Source of the DNA: Anadara kagoshimensis | Lineage: Eukaryota > Mollusca > Bivalvia > Arcoida > Arcidae | Direction of reading: 5' to 3' | NCBI GenBank assembly: GCA_021292105.1 | Contig: CM037874.1 | Span: 35,328,185 to 35,392,184 of the forward strand | DNA length: 64,000 nt | Part shown: positions 47,101 through 58,400 of the stretch, piece after piece | Layout of the letters: each line of letters opens with the position of its first letter | How positions within the stretch are numbered: the first letter of the stretch is position 1 | Notes under the pieces: model-generated | What the model saw: the letters and a program-made list of their open reading frames with translations, nothing else | What the model was told of the DNA's origin: nothing | Database searches by the model: none | Position numbers and translations under genes: made by a program

Positions 47101-49087
47101 AAAAATAGCATTTTTTATCAAAGGTCAAAAACTGGGACATGACCTTGACCTTTGACCTTGACATCAATCGGAAGAAAATCGCAAGACAAGATCAACAGTG
47201 AAAACTCCATACAATTATCTTCAGCCATTATGAAGTTATAACAATAAATGTCTCATTTTAAAAATTACATAATTTTACGCAAAAAACGCGTAACCTATTT
47301 TTCGTTCAATTTTCATGAAAAACACAATTTTAGTGTATCTAGGTATCCTGAATCCAAATATCCAATCAAAATTTGCCTGCACCTTTTGGTTTCAGAGAAG
47401 AAGATTTTTTTGTCTTTTGGCTATTTATAGTAACGGCAGCCATATTGTTGGGCGTGGCCAAACCCCGAACACAATTTTGAAAGCCTGTTACCCAGGCATA
47501 ATAATCACCAAGTTTCATCAAATTTGGCTCAGTAGTTTTGGAGGAGAAGATTAAAATGTAAAGTTTACGCACGACGGACGACGGACGACGGACGACGAAC
47601 GACGGACGGTGATAGATAGCAATAGCTCATCTGAGCCTTTCGGCTCAGGTGAGCTAAAAAGAGTAAAGGGGAACAACGAATCGGATCTTTCAAGTGTAGG
47701 TGCTCCGACAAAACTCTACATTACTTTTTTAATTTGTGTCCGACCATTGTGATCTTGGTGTCATTTTGTTCCCAGATAAATATTCTTTAAGTTGGTATTC
47801 AATTTTTGGACATAATTTAAAATCTAAATAAAATGTTCAAACGGAAAACACAGAAAAACAGTGTAATTTTGCCCGATGTAGCTAAGCCCGTCCATGTAAA
47901 AGTAGCTTAAAATTCGCATTACGCTCATGTTTTTCACTACCAGCGTCCGTGTCAACTACAAATGCTGATGTGGATCGAAGAACTAAATAAAAAGCAATAA
48001 ATTTCAAAGGTAATCGTTACTCACTTCTAAATCTACAAGCTATTATATCCTATTTTGTTCCAACGCGGACCAACTTTCCTCTATCATGCTTCCATTTTGA
48101 GCTAATACAAAAAGCATGTACCGCGCATGTGTTATAGCTGTTATTCGATTGGTTAAAAACATTTCAATATACTCTGTATTTATGAAAATTTAAGAAAATG
48201 AAATTACATTAACTTATTTGATCTTTCTTTTTTAAGTATAAATCGTTATAAAGTCATTTTGATAGAAAGTTTGATACATTGACAAAATTCTACAAATGCC
48301 AACGGAGGGGGTGAAATATTTTTAACCAATCAAATCGCAGCTTAAAATAACTGCATATATAATAACAAGATGGAGGCGTGATAGAGGAAAGTTGGTCCGC
48401 GTTGGAATAAAATAGGATATAATAGCTTGTAGATTTAGAAGTGACTAACGGTTACCTTTGAAATTTATTGCTTTTTATTTAGTTCTTCGATCCACATCAG
48501 CATTTGTAGTTGACACGGACGCTGGTAGTGAAAAACATGAGCGTAATGCGAATTTTAAGCTACTTTACATGGACGGGCTTAGCTACATCGGGCAAAATTA
48601 CACTGTTTTTCTGTGTTTTCCGTTTGAACATTTTATTTAGATTTTAAATTATGTCCAAAAATTGAAAGCCAACTTAAAGAATATTTATCTGGGAACAAAA
48701 TGACACCAAGATCACGATGATCGGACACAAATTAAAAAAGTAATGTAGAGTTTTGTCGGAGCACCTACACTTGAAAGATCCGATTCGTTGTTCCCCTTTA
48801 CTCTTTTTATATACTTATCGGTATTTTTTAAATTTTATTATGAAACTGGCCCCTGTGCTTTCAGTCTTTGTCGGCAACCCCCCCCCCCCCCCCCATCCAC
48901 CTTCCCTTTTCCACATAAATATTGGAAATATTGCATATAAAATAGCAAGTAATCACATGTAATTTACCTCTACTCGTGCTTTGACAATATTTTTATCTGT
49001 TATAACTTCATTTTCTTCGTCGTCATCCGCCGTAACTATCGTTACAGCCAGAACAAACGCCAACACATGAAGAACCTTCATCTTCAT
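40996..49087 (-). CDS. SELENOM: Selenoprotein M, four exons with in-frame TGA (Sec)
   Basis: Selenoprotein M is an ER-lumen thioredoxin-fold selenoprotein linked to redox and calcium handling. Exons on the minus strand are 48968-49087, 44697-44767, 42238-42316 and 40996-41133; phases are 0, 2 and 0, and all junctions are GT-AG. The product is 135 residues (human has 145). It has a signal peptide (MKMKVLHVLAFVLAVTIVTA), an acidic linker, then ARVESCAGU with selenocysteine at residue 45, RLNRLPEVKRFIFDDIPLY, KKVPGAPPVLHFLNEAG, an acidic run of ten Asp, and a C-terminal KQEL fitting the ER-retrieval pattern. Human SELENOM has ARVETCGGU, QLNRLKEVKAF and HLPGADPE at the same places, which separates it from SELENOF. 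A SECIS element lies about 930 bp after the stop. The gene is convergent with GCN1. Confidence 0.95.
41434..42113. repeat. 61-bp minisatellite with an embedded Pol III A box (SELENOM intron 3)
   Basis: About 11 units carry the core gtagctaccaaaaagtgtgc and actttcaaccactaggccac; one unit is truncated near 42,008. On the minus strand most units contain TGGCCTAGTGG, which fits the A-box consensus TGGCNNAGTGG exactly. The same head opens the SINE at 15,032, so the array probably arose by amplifying a SINE head. Confidence 0.93.
42238..42316 (-). CDS. SELENOM: SELENOM exon 3
   Basis: The acceptor ttaattaag has a weak pyrimidine tract and the donor is gtaag. The first base completes Tyr. The exon encodes DNVEFKKVPGAPPVLHFLNE then AGQSVE, matching the PGAxPxL thioredoxin-fold segment of the family. 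Confidence 0.92.
42629..42788. mobile_element. Palindromic MITE, SELENOM intron 2
   Basis: The long arms begin gctactggtcatatgagata and end tatttcatatgaccagtagc, with about 55 bp paired (including aaatctcaacccaaggtctt). Sequence resembling one arm (ggatagggaaatctcaccct) lies at about 36,157 in the last GCN1 intron. Confidence 0.85.
43328..43705. repeat. ~125-bp tandem repeat, three units (SELENOM intron 2)
   Basis: The units run from ggtgaatttgaatgaaaatc through 'tgtttttta' and 'acaagagatacaatctttct', with the middle one best preserved. Confidence 0.8.
43706..44065 (-). other. SELENOM intron 2, unassigned stretch
   Basis: AT-rich intron sequence with no recognised repeat or exon. Confidence 0.5.
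44066..44182 (-). mobile_element. SINE family 2 tail fragment (SELENOM intron 2)
   Basis: On the minus strand it reads ttaatgcacaggcaatattt, 'cacctttagctggtggtgtc' and 'gactggaatgttaaacaaca', matching the 3' body of the copies at 890 and 38,508. Confidence 0.65.
44697..44767 (-). CDS. SELENOM: SELENOM exon 2, contains the Sec codon
   Basis: The acceptor is ctatttcag and the donor is gtatcc. The 71 nt encode SCAGU, then RLNRLPEV, KRFIFDDIPL and the first two bases of Tyr. The TGA splits the open frame, which is why simple ORF searches miss this exon. Confidence 0.94.
44753..44755 (-). other. Selenocysteine codon (UGA recoded)
   Basis: The TGA falls exactly at the Sec position of the CxxU redox motif, here C-A-G-U. 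The family usually has C-G-G-U. The reading frame continues with high SELENOM similarity on both sides. Confidence 0.94.
44861..45040. mobile_element. MITE family M2 copy (SELENOM intron 1)
   Basis: The 180-bp copy has ends tacagttaaacctgccttaa and gacaggtttgactgta. It lies about 95 bp upstream of SELENOM exon 2 in transcript terms. Confidence 0.8.
45602..45867. mobile_element. piggyBac-type MITE with TTAA target duplication
   Basis: It is flanked by TTAA on both sides (45598-45601 and 45868-45871). The ends are ccctcttgctgccaaa and tttggcagcaagaggg. The length is 266 bp. TTAA duplication with CCC-starting ends is the piggyBac signature. Confidence 0.85.
46254..47656. mobile_element. Nested 1.4-kb insertion with hairpin end
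   Basis: It begins caagaggcccatgggcctta and ends in the hairpin agctcatctgagcc-tttc-ggctcaggtgagct (47625-47656), then CTAA-like sequence. It contains about six tandem units of ~144 bp (ctgtgaccttgacctttgaa, about 46,284-47,040) and an acggacg microsatellite (47,570-47,610). A related hairpin (tagctcacctga) lies at 18,430-18,455. The hairpin plus CTRR-like end recalls non-autonomous Helitrons, but the usual 5' TC is not seen. Confidence 0.75.
46284..47040. repeat. ~144-bp tandem repeat inside the nested insertion
   Basis: About six units carry gaccttgacctttgaaccca and 'tattctaatatacatgccta'. Diverged single units occur near 43,130-43,200. Confidence 0.85.
48878..48895. repeat. Poly(C) run
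   Basis: An uninterrupted run of about 18 C lies just outside the hAT-type element, about 75 bp from SELENOM exon 1. Its length is likely uncertain in the assembly. Confidence 0.9.
48968..49087 (-). CDS. SELENOM: SELENOM exon 1
   Basis: The start ATG is at 49085-49087. A second in-frame ATG two codons later could also serve; either precedes the hydrophobic signal core. The 40 codons end KNIVKARVE and are followed by donor gtaaat. The acidic DDDEEN stretch follows the predicted signal cleavage. Confidence 0.93.
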
Positions 49088-49110
49088 GTTGTAATATGAA
49101 TACACATAGA

Positions 49111-49120
49111 CACTTCCGGT
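49111..49120 (-). promoter_or_regulatory. ETS-type site in the SELENOM proximal promoter
   Basis: ACCGGAAGTG on the minus strand is a perfect ETS-family core, 24 bp upstream of the start codon. Sites like this are typical of TATA-less housekeeping promoters. The actual transcription start is not visible. Confidence 0.5.
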
Positions 49121-49479
49121 TAGAGACGTGTCAAAATAACCTCGTCCCCAGATGAAAAAATTGATTATTTTGAATTAATCACAGGTCTAAGATTCCTTTT
49201 AATATTTTTAAAAATATATATTCTGTATTGATTCAATAAAATCACAATGGTTGATTATGGCAAGATAAACAAGATATATTGAAGAAAGGCAAGCATACAT
49301 AATATTTTTCCGTGAATAGTTTTATTTATTTTGCCATAAAATATTCACCTTGTAGCGGTAGACAGTTTGTCTTTTTCCACAGTACTGTTAAGTTGTTATT
49401 TTACTTTTTTTTTTTAATTATTTTAAACAATTTTCATGCCTAATTAATAAATTATTTTTTCTGGCTATTAAGTTTTTTT
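49121..49479. other. SELENOM upstream region before the satellite
   Basis: An AT-rich stretch without ORFs or repeats that I recognise separates the SELENOM start from the satellite. It contains several T runs. No TATA box is evident at a convincing distance. Confidence 0.4.
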
Positions 49480-52400
49480 TTTGGGTCGAATGTTGCCGGC
49501 TAGTTATTAATGAACAAAATAAAATGTGAAAATAACGAAAAGTGAACAAAAACCCATATCACAATAAACGATGATAATAGTTTTATCGGAAACAAAGGTA
49601 AAGTGGTAGCTGGTACATGCTGCATTGTGGCCTAACTTGGTACTTGCACTGTTTTGTTATCACGGGGAGGGGTTAGCGCGAACGCAGAACCCGCACACTA
49701 AAACATTACGACCCGAGTCATCCACATTAGTGATGATTGCAAGAGTTATCCAATCCGAAGTGCAACGGAAAGGGCATCATCCCGGAAACCCGCCTTGCAG
49801 ATTTCAATTAGAGACTGTTTCGTTGAGTACTTATGTGATTTCATAAATGCAATGAAAGGTGTCCATGAAAATTTTCACTTTAAATAGTTTTAATTGTGCC
49901 GGCAAAACTAGGTAAAAACTATAATACATGTTTCAAGTTATTTTCTTAAAATTTTGGTACTTACGGAAAACTGTGTAGTTCCATTTTTGTTGCGAAATAC
50001 TCCAAAATTCACTATTAAAATCCTAAAAATCGCTTTAACACAAAACGTTGTACATACGTTTCAAGTGTGCATCATACACTACCCGTTTTGAACGTTTCCT
50101 CTGCGTTTTCGCAACTTTTAGCATGAAAACACACTCCGCAAACTGCATTCCGACTTTTTCAGTAACATTCGCAATTCTTCTTAGTTACCGACTGTGACGT
50201 CATACCGGATGTTCTTGTTGCACTTGTGACGTCACAATCAATTTTTAGTGATTTTGTAAGACCCGACTTTTTCGGTGTTTTTCGCTATTTTTCATGCATT
50301 GAATGTTGTCGGCAGGTTTTTGATGACACAAACTAAAATGTGACAATTGTGAAAAGTGCGAAATATGCACAAAAACCTATAAAATTAAGAATATCACAAT
50401 AAAACGATGATAATAGTTTTATCGGAAACAAAGGGTAAAGTGGTAGCTGGTACATGCTGCATTGTTGCCTAGCTTGGTACTTGTACTGTTTTGTTATCAC
50501 GGGGAGGGGTTAGCGCGAACGCAGAACCCGCACACTAATACATTCCGTACCCGAGTCATCCACATTAGTGATCGCAAGAGTTAGCCAATCCGAAGTGCAA
50601 CGAAAGGGCATCATCCCGGAAGACCCGCCTTGCAGATCTCAATTAGAGACTGTTTCGTTGAGTACTTATGTGATTTCATAAATGCAATGAAAAGTGTCCA
50701 TGAAAATTTTCACTTTAAATAGTTTTAATTGTGCCGGCAAAACTAGGTAAAAACTATAATACATGTTTTCAAAGTTATTTTCTTAAAATTTTGGTACTTA
50801 CGGAAAACTGTGTAGTTCCATTTTTGTTGCGAAATACTTCAAAATTCACTATTAAAATCCTAAAAATCGCTTTAACACAAAACGTTGTACATACGTTTCA
50901 AGTGTGCATCATACACTACCCGTTTTGAACGTTTCCTCTGCGTTTTCGCAACTTTTAGCATGAAAACACACTCCGCAAACTGCATTCCGACTTTTTCAGT
51001 AACATTCGCAATTCTTCTTAGTTACCGACTGTGACGTCATACCGGATGTTCTTGTTGCACTTGTGACGTCCCACAATCAATTTTTAGTGATTTTGTAAGA
51101 CCCGACTTTTTCGGTGTTTTTCCGCTATTTTTCACGCATTGAATGTTGTCGGCAGGTTTTTGATGACCAAACTAAAATGTGACAATTGTGAAAAGTGCGA
51201 AATATGCACAAAAACCTATAAAATTAAGAATATCACAATAAAACGATGATAATAGTTTTATCGGAAACAAAGGGTAAAGTGGTAGCTGGTACATGCTGCA
51301 TTGTTGCCTAGCTTGGTTCTTGTACTGTTTTGTTATCACGGGGAGGGGTTAGCGCGAACGCAGAACCCGCACACTAATACATTCCGTACCCGAGTCATCC
51401 ACATTAGGTGATCGCAAGAGTTAGCCAATCCGAAGTGCAACGGAAAGGGCATCATCCCGGAAGACCCGCCTTGCAGATCTCAATTAGAGACTGTTTCGTT
51501 GAGTACTTATGTGATTTCATAAATGCAATGAAAAGGTGTATATGAAAATTTTCACTTTAAATAGTTTTAATTGTGCCGGCAAAACTAGGTAAAAACTATA
51601 ATACACGTTTTCAAAGTTATTTTCTTAAAATTTTGGTACTTACGGAAAACTGTGTAGTTCCATTTTTGTTGCGAAATACTTCAAAATTCACTATTAAAAT
51701 CCTAAAAATCGCTTTAACACAAAACGTTGTACATACGTTTCAAGTGTGCATCATACACTACCCGTTTTGAACGTTTCCTCTGCGTTTTCGCAACTTTTAG
51801 CATGAAAACACACTCCGCAAACTGCATTCCGACTTTTTCAGTAACATTCGCAATTCTTCTTAGTTACCGACTGTGACGTCATACCGGATGTTCTTGTTGC
51901 ACTTGACGTCACAATCAATTTTTGTGATTTTGTAAGACCCGACTTTTTCGGTGTTTTTTCGCTATTTTTCATGCATTGAAGGTTTCGGCAGGTTTTGATG
52001 ACACAAACTAAATGTGACAATTGTGAAAAGTGCGAATATGCACAAAAACCTATAAAATTAAGAATATCACAATAAACGATGATAATAGTTTTTATCGGAA
52101 ACAAAGGGTAAAGTGGTAGCTGGTACATGCTGCATTGTTGCCTAGCTTGGTACTTGTACTGTTTTGTTATCACGGGAGGGGTTAGCGCGAAACGCAGAAC
52201 CCGCACACTAATACATTCCGTACCCGAGTCATCCACATTAGGTGATCGCAAGAGTTAGCCAATCCGAAGTGCAACGGAAAGGGCATCATCCCGGAAGACC
52301 CGCCTTGCAGATCTCAATTAGAGACTGTTTCGTTGAGTACTTATGTGATTTCATAAATGCAATGAAAAGGTGTCCATGAAAATTTTCACTTTAAATAGTT

Positions 52401-55400
52401 TTAATTGTGCCGGCAAACTAGGTAAAAACTATAATACATGTTTTCAAAGTTATTTTCTTAAATTTTGGTACTTACGGAAAACTGTGTAGTTCCATTTTTG
52501 TTGCGAAATACTTCAAAATTCACTATTAAAATCCTAAAAATCGCTTTAACACAAAACGTTGTACATACGTTTCAAGTGTGCATCATACACTACCCGTTTT
52601 GAACGTTTCCTCTGCGTTTTCGCAACTTTTAGCATGAAAACACACTCCGCAAACTGCATTCCGACTTTTTCAGTAACATTCGCAATTCTTCTTAGTTACC
52701 GACTGTGACGTCATACCGGATGTTCTTGTTGCCTTGTGACGTCACAATCAATTTTTAGTGATTTTGTAAGACCCGACTTTTTCGGTTTTTTCGCTATTTT
52801 TTCACGCATTGAATGTTGTCGCAGGTTTTTGATGACACAAACTAAAATGTGACAATTGTGAAAAGTGCGAAATATGCACAAAAACCTATAAAATTAAGAA
52901 TATCACAATAAAACGATGATAATAGTTTTATCGGAAACAAAGGGTAAAGTGTGACTGGTACATGCTGCATTGTTGCCTAGCTTGGTACTTGTACTGTTTT
53001 GTTATCACGGGGAGGGGTTAGCGCGAACGCAGAACCCGCACACTAATACATTCCGTACCCGAGTCATCCACATTAGGTGATCGCAAGAGTTAGCCAATTC
53101 GAAGTGCAACGGAAAGGGCATCATCCCGGAAGACCCGCCTTGCAGATCTCAATTAGAGACTGTTTCGTTGAGTACTTATGTGATTTCATAAATGCAATGA
53201 AAAGGTGTCCATGAAAATTTTCACTTTAAATAGTTTTAATTGTGCCGGCAAAACTAGGTAAAAACTATAATACATGTTTTCAAAGTTATTTTCTTAAAAT
53301 TTTGGTACTTACGGAAAACTGTGTAGTTCCATTTTTGTTGCGAAATACTCCAAAATTCACTATTAAAATCCTAAAAATCGCTTTAACACAAAACGTTGTA
53401 CATACGTTTCAAGTGTGCATCATACACTACCCGTTTTGAACGTTTCCTCTGCGTTTTCGCAACTTTTAGCATGAAAACGCACTCCGCAAACTGCATTCCG
53501 ACTTTTTCAGTAACATTCGCAATTCTTCTTAGTTACCGACTGTGACGTCATACCGGATGTTCTTGTTGGACTTGTGACGTCACAATCAATTTTTAGTGAT
53601 TTTGTAAGACCCGACTTTTTCGGTGTTTTTCGCTATTTTTCACGCATTGAATGTTGTCGGCAGGTTTTTGATGACACAAACTAAAATGTGACAATTGTGA
53701 AAAGTGCGAAATATGCACAAAAACCTATAAAATTAAGAATATCACAATAAAACGATGATAATAGTTTTATCGGAAACAAAGGGTAAAGTGGTAGCTGGTA
53801 CATGCTGCATTGTTGCCTAGCTTGGTTCTTGTACTGTTTTGTTATCACGGGGAGGGGTTAGCGCGAACGCAGAACCCGCACACTAATACATTCCGTACCC
53901 GAGTCATCCACATTAGGTGATCGCAAGAGTTAGCCAATCCGAAGTGCAACGGAAAGGGCATCATCCCGGAAGACCCGCCTTGCAGATCTCAATTAGAGAC
54001 TGTTTCGTTGAGTACTTATGTGATTTCATAAATGCAATGAAAGGTGTCCATGAAAATTTTCACTTTAAATAGTTTTAATTGTGCCGGCAAAACTAGGTAA
54101 AAACTATAATACATGTTTTCAAAGTTATTTTCTTAAATTTTGGTACTTACGGAAAACTGTGTATTCCATTTTTGTTGCGAAATACTTCAAAATTCACTAT
54201 TAAAATCCTAAAAATCGCTTTAAACACAAAACGTTGTACATACGTTTCAAGTGTGCATCATACAATACCCGTTTTTGAACGTTTCCTCTGCGTTTTCGCA
54301 ACTTTTAGCATGAAAACACACTCCGCAAACTGCATTCCGCTTTTTCAGTAACATTCGCAATTCTTCTTAGTTACCGACTGTGACGTCATACCGATGTTCT
54401 TGTTGCACTTGTGACGTCACAATCCAATTTTTAGTATTTTGTAAGACCCGACTTTTTCGGTGTTTTTCGCTATTTTTCACGCATTGAATGTTGTCGGCAG
54501 GTTTTTGATGACACAAACTAAATGTGACATTGTGAAAAGTGCGAAATATGCACAAAAACCTATAAAATTAAGAATATCACAATAAAACGATGATAATAGT
54601 TTTATCGGAAACAAGGGTAAAGTGTGACTGGTACATGCTGCATTGTTGCCTAGCTTGGTACTTGTACTGTTTTGTTGTCACGGGGAGGGGTTAGCGCGAA
54701 CGCAGAACCGCACACTAATACATTCCGTACCCGAGGTCATCCCATTAGGTGATCGCAAGAGTTAGCCAATCCGAATGCAACGGAAAGGGCATCATCCCGG
54801 AAGACCCGCCTTGCAGATCTCAATTAGAGACTGTTTCGTTGAGTACTTATGTGATTTCATAAATGCAATGAAAGGTGTCCATGAAAATTTTCACTTTAAA
54901 TAGTTTTAATTGTGCCGGCAAAACTAGGTAAAACTATAATAATGTTTTCAAAGTTTTTTCTTAAAATTTTGGTACTTACGGAAACTGTGTAGTTCCATTT
55001 TTGTTGCGAAATACTCCAAAATTCACTATTAAATCCTAAAAATCGCTTTAATAACAAAACGTTGTACTACGTTTCAAGTGTGGCATCATACACTACCCCG
55101 TTTGAACGTTTCCTCTGCGTTTTCGCAACTTTTAGCATGAAAACGCACTCCGCAAACTGCATTCCCGACTTTTTCAGTAACATTCGCAATTCTTCTTAGT
55201 TTACCGACTGTGACGTCATACCGATGTTCTTGTTGCACTTGTGACGTCACAATCAATTTTTAGTGATTTTGTAAGACCCGCTTTTTCGGTGTTTTTCGCT
55301 ATTTTTCACGCATTGAATGTTGTCGGCAGTTTTTGATGACACAAACTAAAATGTGACAATTGTGAAAGTGCGAAATATGCACAAAAACCTATAAAATTAA

Positions 55401-58400
55401 GAATATCACAATAAACGATGATAATAGTTTTTATCGGAAACAAAGGGTAAAGTGGTAGCTGGTACATGCTGCATTGTTGCCTAGCTTGGTTCTTGTACTG
55501 TTTTGTTATCACGGGGAGGGGTTAGCGCGAACGCAGAACCCGCACACTAATCATTCCGTACCCGAGTCATCCACATTAGGTGATCGCAAGAGTTAGCCAA
55601 TCCGAAGTGCAACGGAAAGGGCATCATCCCGAAGACCCGCCTTGCAGATCTCATTAGAGACTGTTTCGTTGAGTACTTAGGTGATTTCATAAATGCAATG
55701 AAAGGTGTATATGAAATTTTCACTTTAAATAGTTTTTAATTGTGCCGGCAAAACTAGTAAAAACTATAATACACGTTTTCAAAGTTTATTTTCTTAAATT
55801 TTGGTACTTACGGAAAACTGTGTAGTTCCATTTTTGTTGCGAATACTTCAAAATTCACTATTAAAATCCTAAAATCGCTTTAACACAAAACGGTTGTACA
55901 TACGTTTCAAGTGTGCATCATACCTACCCGTTTGAACGTTTCCTCTGCGTTTTCGCGCACTTTTAGCATGAAAACACACTCGCAAACTGCATTCCGACTT
56001 TTTCAGTAACATTCGCAATTCTTCTTAGTTTACCGACTGTGACGTCATACCGGATGTTCTTGTTGCACTTGTGGACGTCACAATCAATTTTTAGTGATTT
56101 TGTAAGACCCGCTTTTTCGGTGTTTTTTCGCTATTTTTCATGCATTGAATGTTGTCGGCAGGTTTTTGATGACACAAACTAAAATGTGACAATTGTGAAA
56201 ATTGCGAAATATGCACAAAAACCTATAAAATTAAGATATCACATAAAACGATGATAATAGTTTTATCGGAAACAAGGGTAAAGTGTAGCTGGTACATGCT
56301 GCATTGTTGCTAGCTTGGTACTTGTACTGTTTTGGTTATCACGGGGGGGGTTAGCGCGAACGCAGAACCGCACACTAATACATTTCCGTACCCGAGTCAT
56401 CCACATTAGGTGATCGCAAGAGTTAGCCAATCCGAAGTGCAACGGAAAGGGCATCATCCCGGAAGACCCGCCTTGCAGATCTCAATTAGACTTTTTCGTT
56501 GAGTACTTATGTGATTTCATAAATGCAATGAAAAGGTGTCCATGAAAATTTTCACTTTAAATAGTTTTTAATTGTGCCGCAAAACTAGGTAAAACTATAA
56601 TACATGTTTTCAAAGTTATTTTTCTTAAAATTTTTGGTACTTACGGAAACTGTGTAGTTCCATTTTGTTGCGAAATACTTCAAATTCACTATTAAAATCC
56701 TAAAAATCGCTTTCCACAAAACGTTGTACATACGTTTTCAAGTGTGCATCATACACTACCCGTTTTGGAAGTTTCCTCTGCGTTTTCGCAACTTTTAGCA
56801 TGAAAACACTCCGCAAACTGCATTCCGACTTTTTCAGTAACATTCGCAATTCTTCTTAGTTTACCGACTGTGACGTCATACCGGATGTTCTTGTTGCCGT
56901 GTGACGTCACAATCAATTTTTAGTGATTTTTGTAAGACCCGACTTTTTCGGTGTTTTTTTCGCTATTTTTTCACGCATTGAATGTTGTCGGCAGGTTTTT
57001 GATGACACAAACTAAAATGTGACAATTGTGAAAAGTGCGAAATATGCACAAAAACCTATAAAATTAAGAATATCACAATAAACGATGATATAGTTTTATC
57101 GGAAACAAAGGGTAAAGTGGTAGCTGGTACATGCTGCATTGTTGCCTAGCTTGGTTCTTGTACTGTTTTGTTATCACGGGGAGGGTTAGCGCGAACGCAG
57201 AACCCGCACACTAATACATTCCGTACCCCGAGTCATCCACATTAGGTGATCGCAAGAGTTAGCCAATCCGAAGTGCAACGGAAAGGGCATCATCCCGGAA
57301 GACCCGCCTTGCAGATCTCAATTAGAGACTGTTTCGTTGAGTACTTATGTGATTTCATAAATGCAATGAAAAGGTGTATATGAAATTTTCACTTTAAATA
57401 GTTTTAATTGTGCCGGCAAAACTAGTAAAAACTATAATCACGTTTTCAAAGTTATTTTCTTAAATTTTGGTACTTACGGAAAACTGTGTAGTTCATTTTT
57501 GTTGCGAAATACTTCAAAATTCACTATTAAAATCCTAAAAATCGCTTTAACACAAAACGTTTGTACATACGTTTCAAGTGTGCATCATACACTACCCGTT
57601 TTGAACGTTTCCTCTCGTTTTCGCAACTTTTAGCATGAAACCACACTCCGCAAACTGCATTCCGACTTTTTCAGTAACATTCGCAATTCTTCTTAGTTTA
57701 CCGACTGTGACGTCATACCGGATGTTCTTGTTGCACTTGTGACGTCACAATCAATTTTAGTGATTTTGTAAAGACCCGACTTTTTCGGTGTTTTTCGCTA
57801 TTTTTCATGCATTGAATGTTGTCGCAGGTTTTTGATGACACAAACTAAAATGTGACAATTGTGAAAAGTGCGAAATATGCACAAAAACCTATAAAATTAA
57901 GAATATCACAATAAACGATGATAATAGTTTTATCGGAAACAAAGGTAAAGTGGTAGCTGGTACATGCTGCATTGTTGCCTAGCTTGGTACTTGTACTGTT
58001 TTGTTATCACGGGGAGGGGTTAGCGCGAACGCAGAACCCGCACACTAATACATTCCGTACCCGAGTCATCCACATTAGGTGATCGCAAGAGTTAGCCAAT
58101 CCGAAGTGCAACGGAAAGGGCATCATCCCGGAAGACCCGCCTTGCAGATCTCAATTAGAGACTGTTTCGTTGAGTACTTATGTGATTTCATAAATGCAAT
58201 GAAAAGGTGTCCATGAAAATTTTCACTTTAAATAGTTTTAATTGTGCCGGCAAAACTAGGTAAAAACTATAATACATGTTTTCAAAGTTATTTTCTTAAA
58301 ATTTTGGTACTTACGGAAAACTGTGTAGTTCCATTTTTGTTGCGAAATACTTCAAAATTCACTATTAAAATCCTAAAAATCGCTTTAACACAAAACGTTG

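Larger units (their letters stand above)
46202..48857. mobile_element. hAT-type foldback element, perfect 8-bp TSD, split by a later insertion
   Basis: The octamer CTTTCAGT flanks both ends (46194-46201 and 48858-48865). The terminal repeats start cacaggggccagtttcataa. Arms of about 480 bp (46202-46253 plus 47657-48087, mirrored at 48378-48857) are near-identical and enclose an interior of about 290 bp. The left arm is broken by the insertion at about 46,254-47,656. Without it the element is about 1.25 kb. No transposase is visible. Confidence 0.9.

Noticed and set aside
50731-50928. A 65-codon frame (PAKLGKNYN...) that is nearly identical in seven or more satellite units
   Set aside because: It starts with GTG, not ATG. 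It exists only because the units are near-identical, and single-base indels break it in other units. The composition is not protein-like.
51838-52251. A 137-codon minus-strand frame in the satellite, and a 37-codon frame MQFAECVF... in many units
   Set aside because: The long frame depends on a chance set of indels in one unit. The short frame is broken in other units and has no recognisable family.
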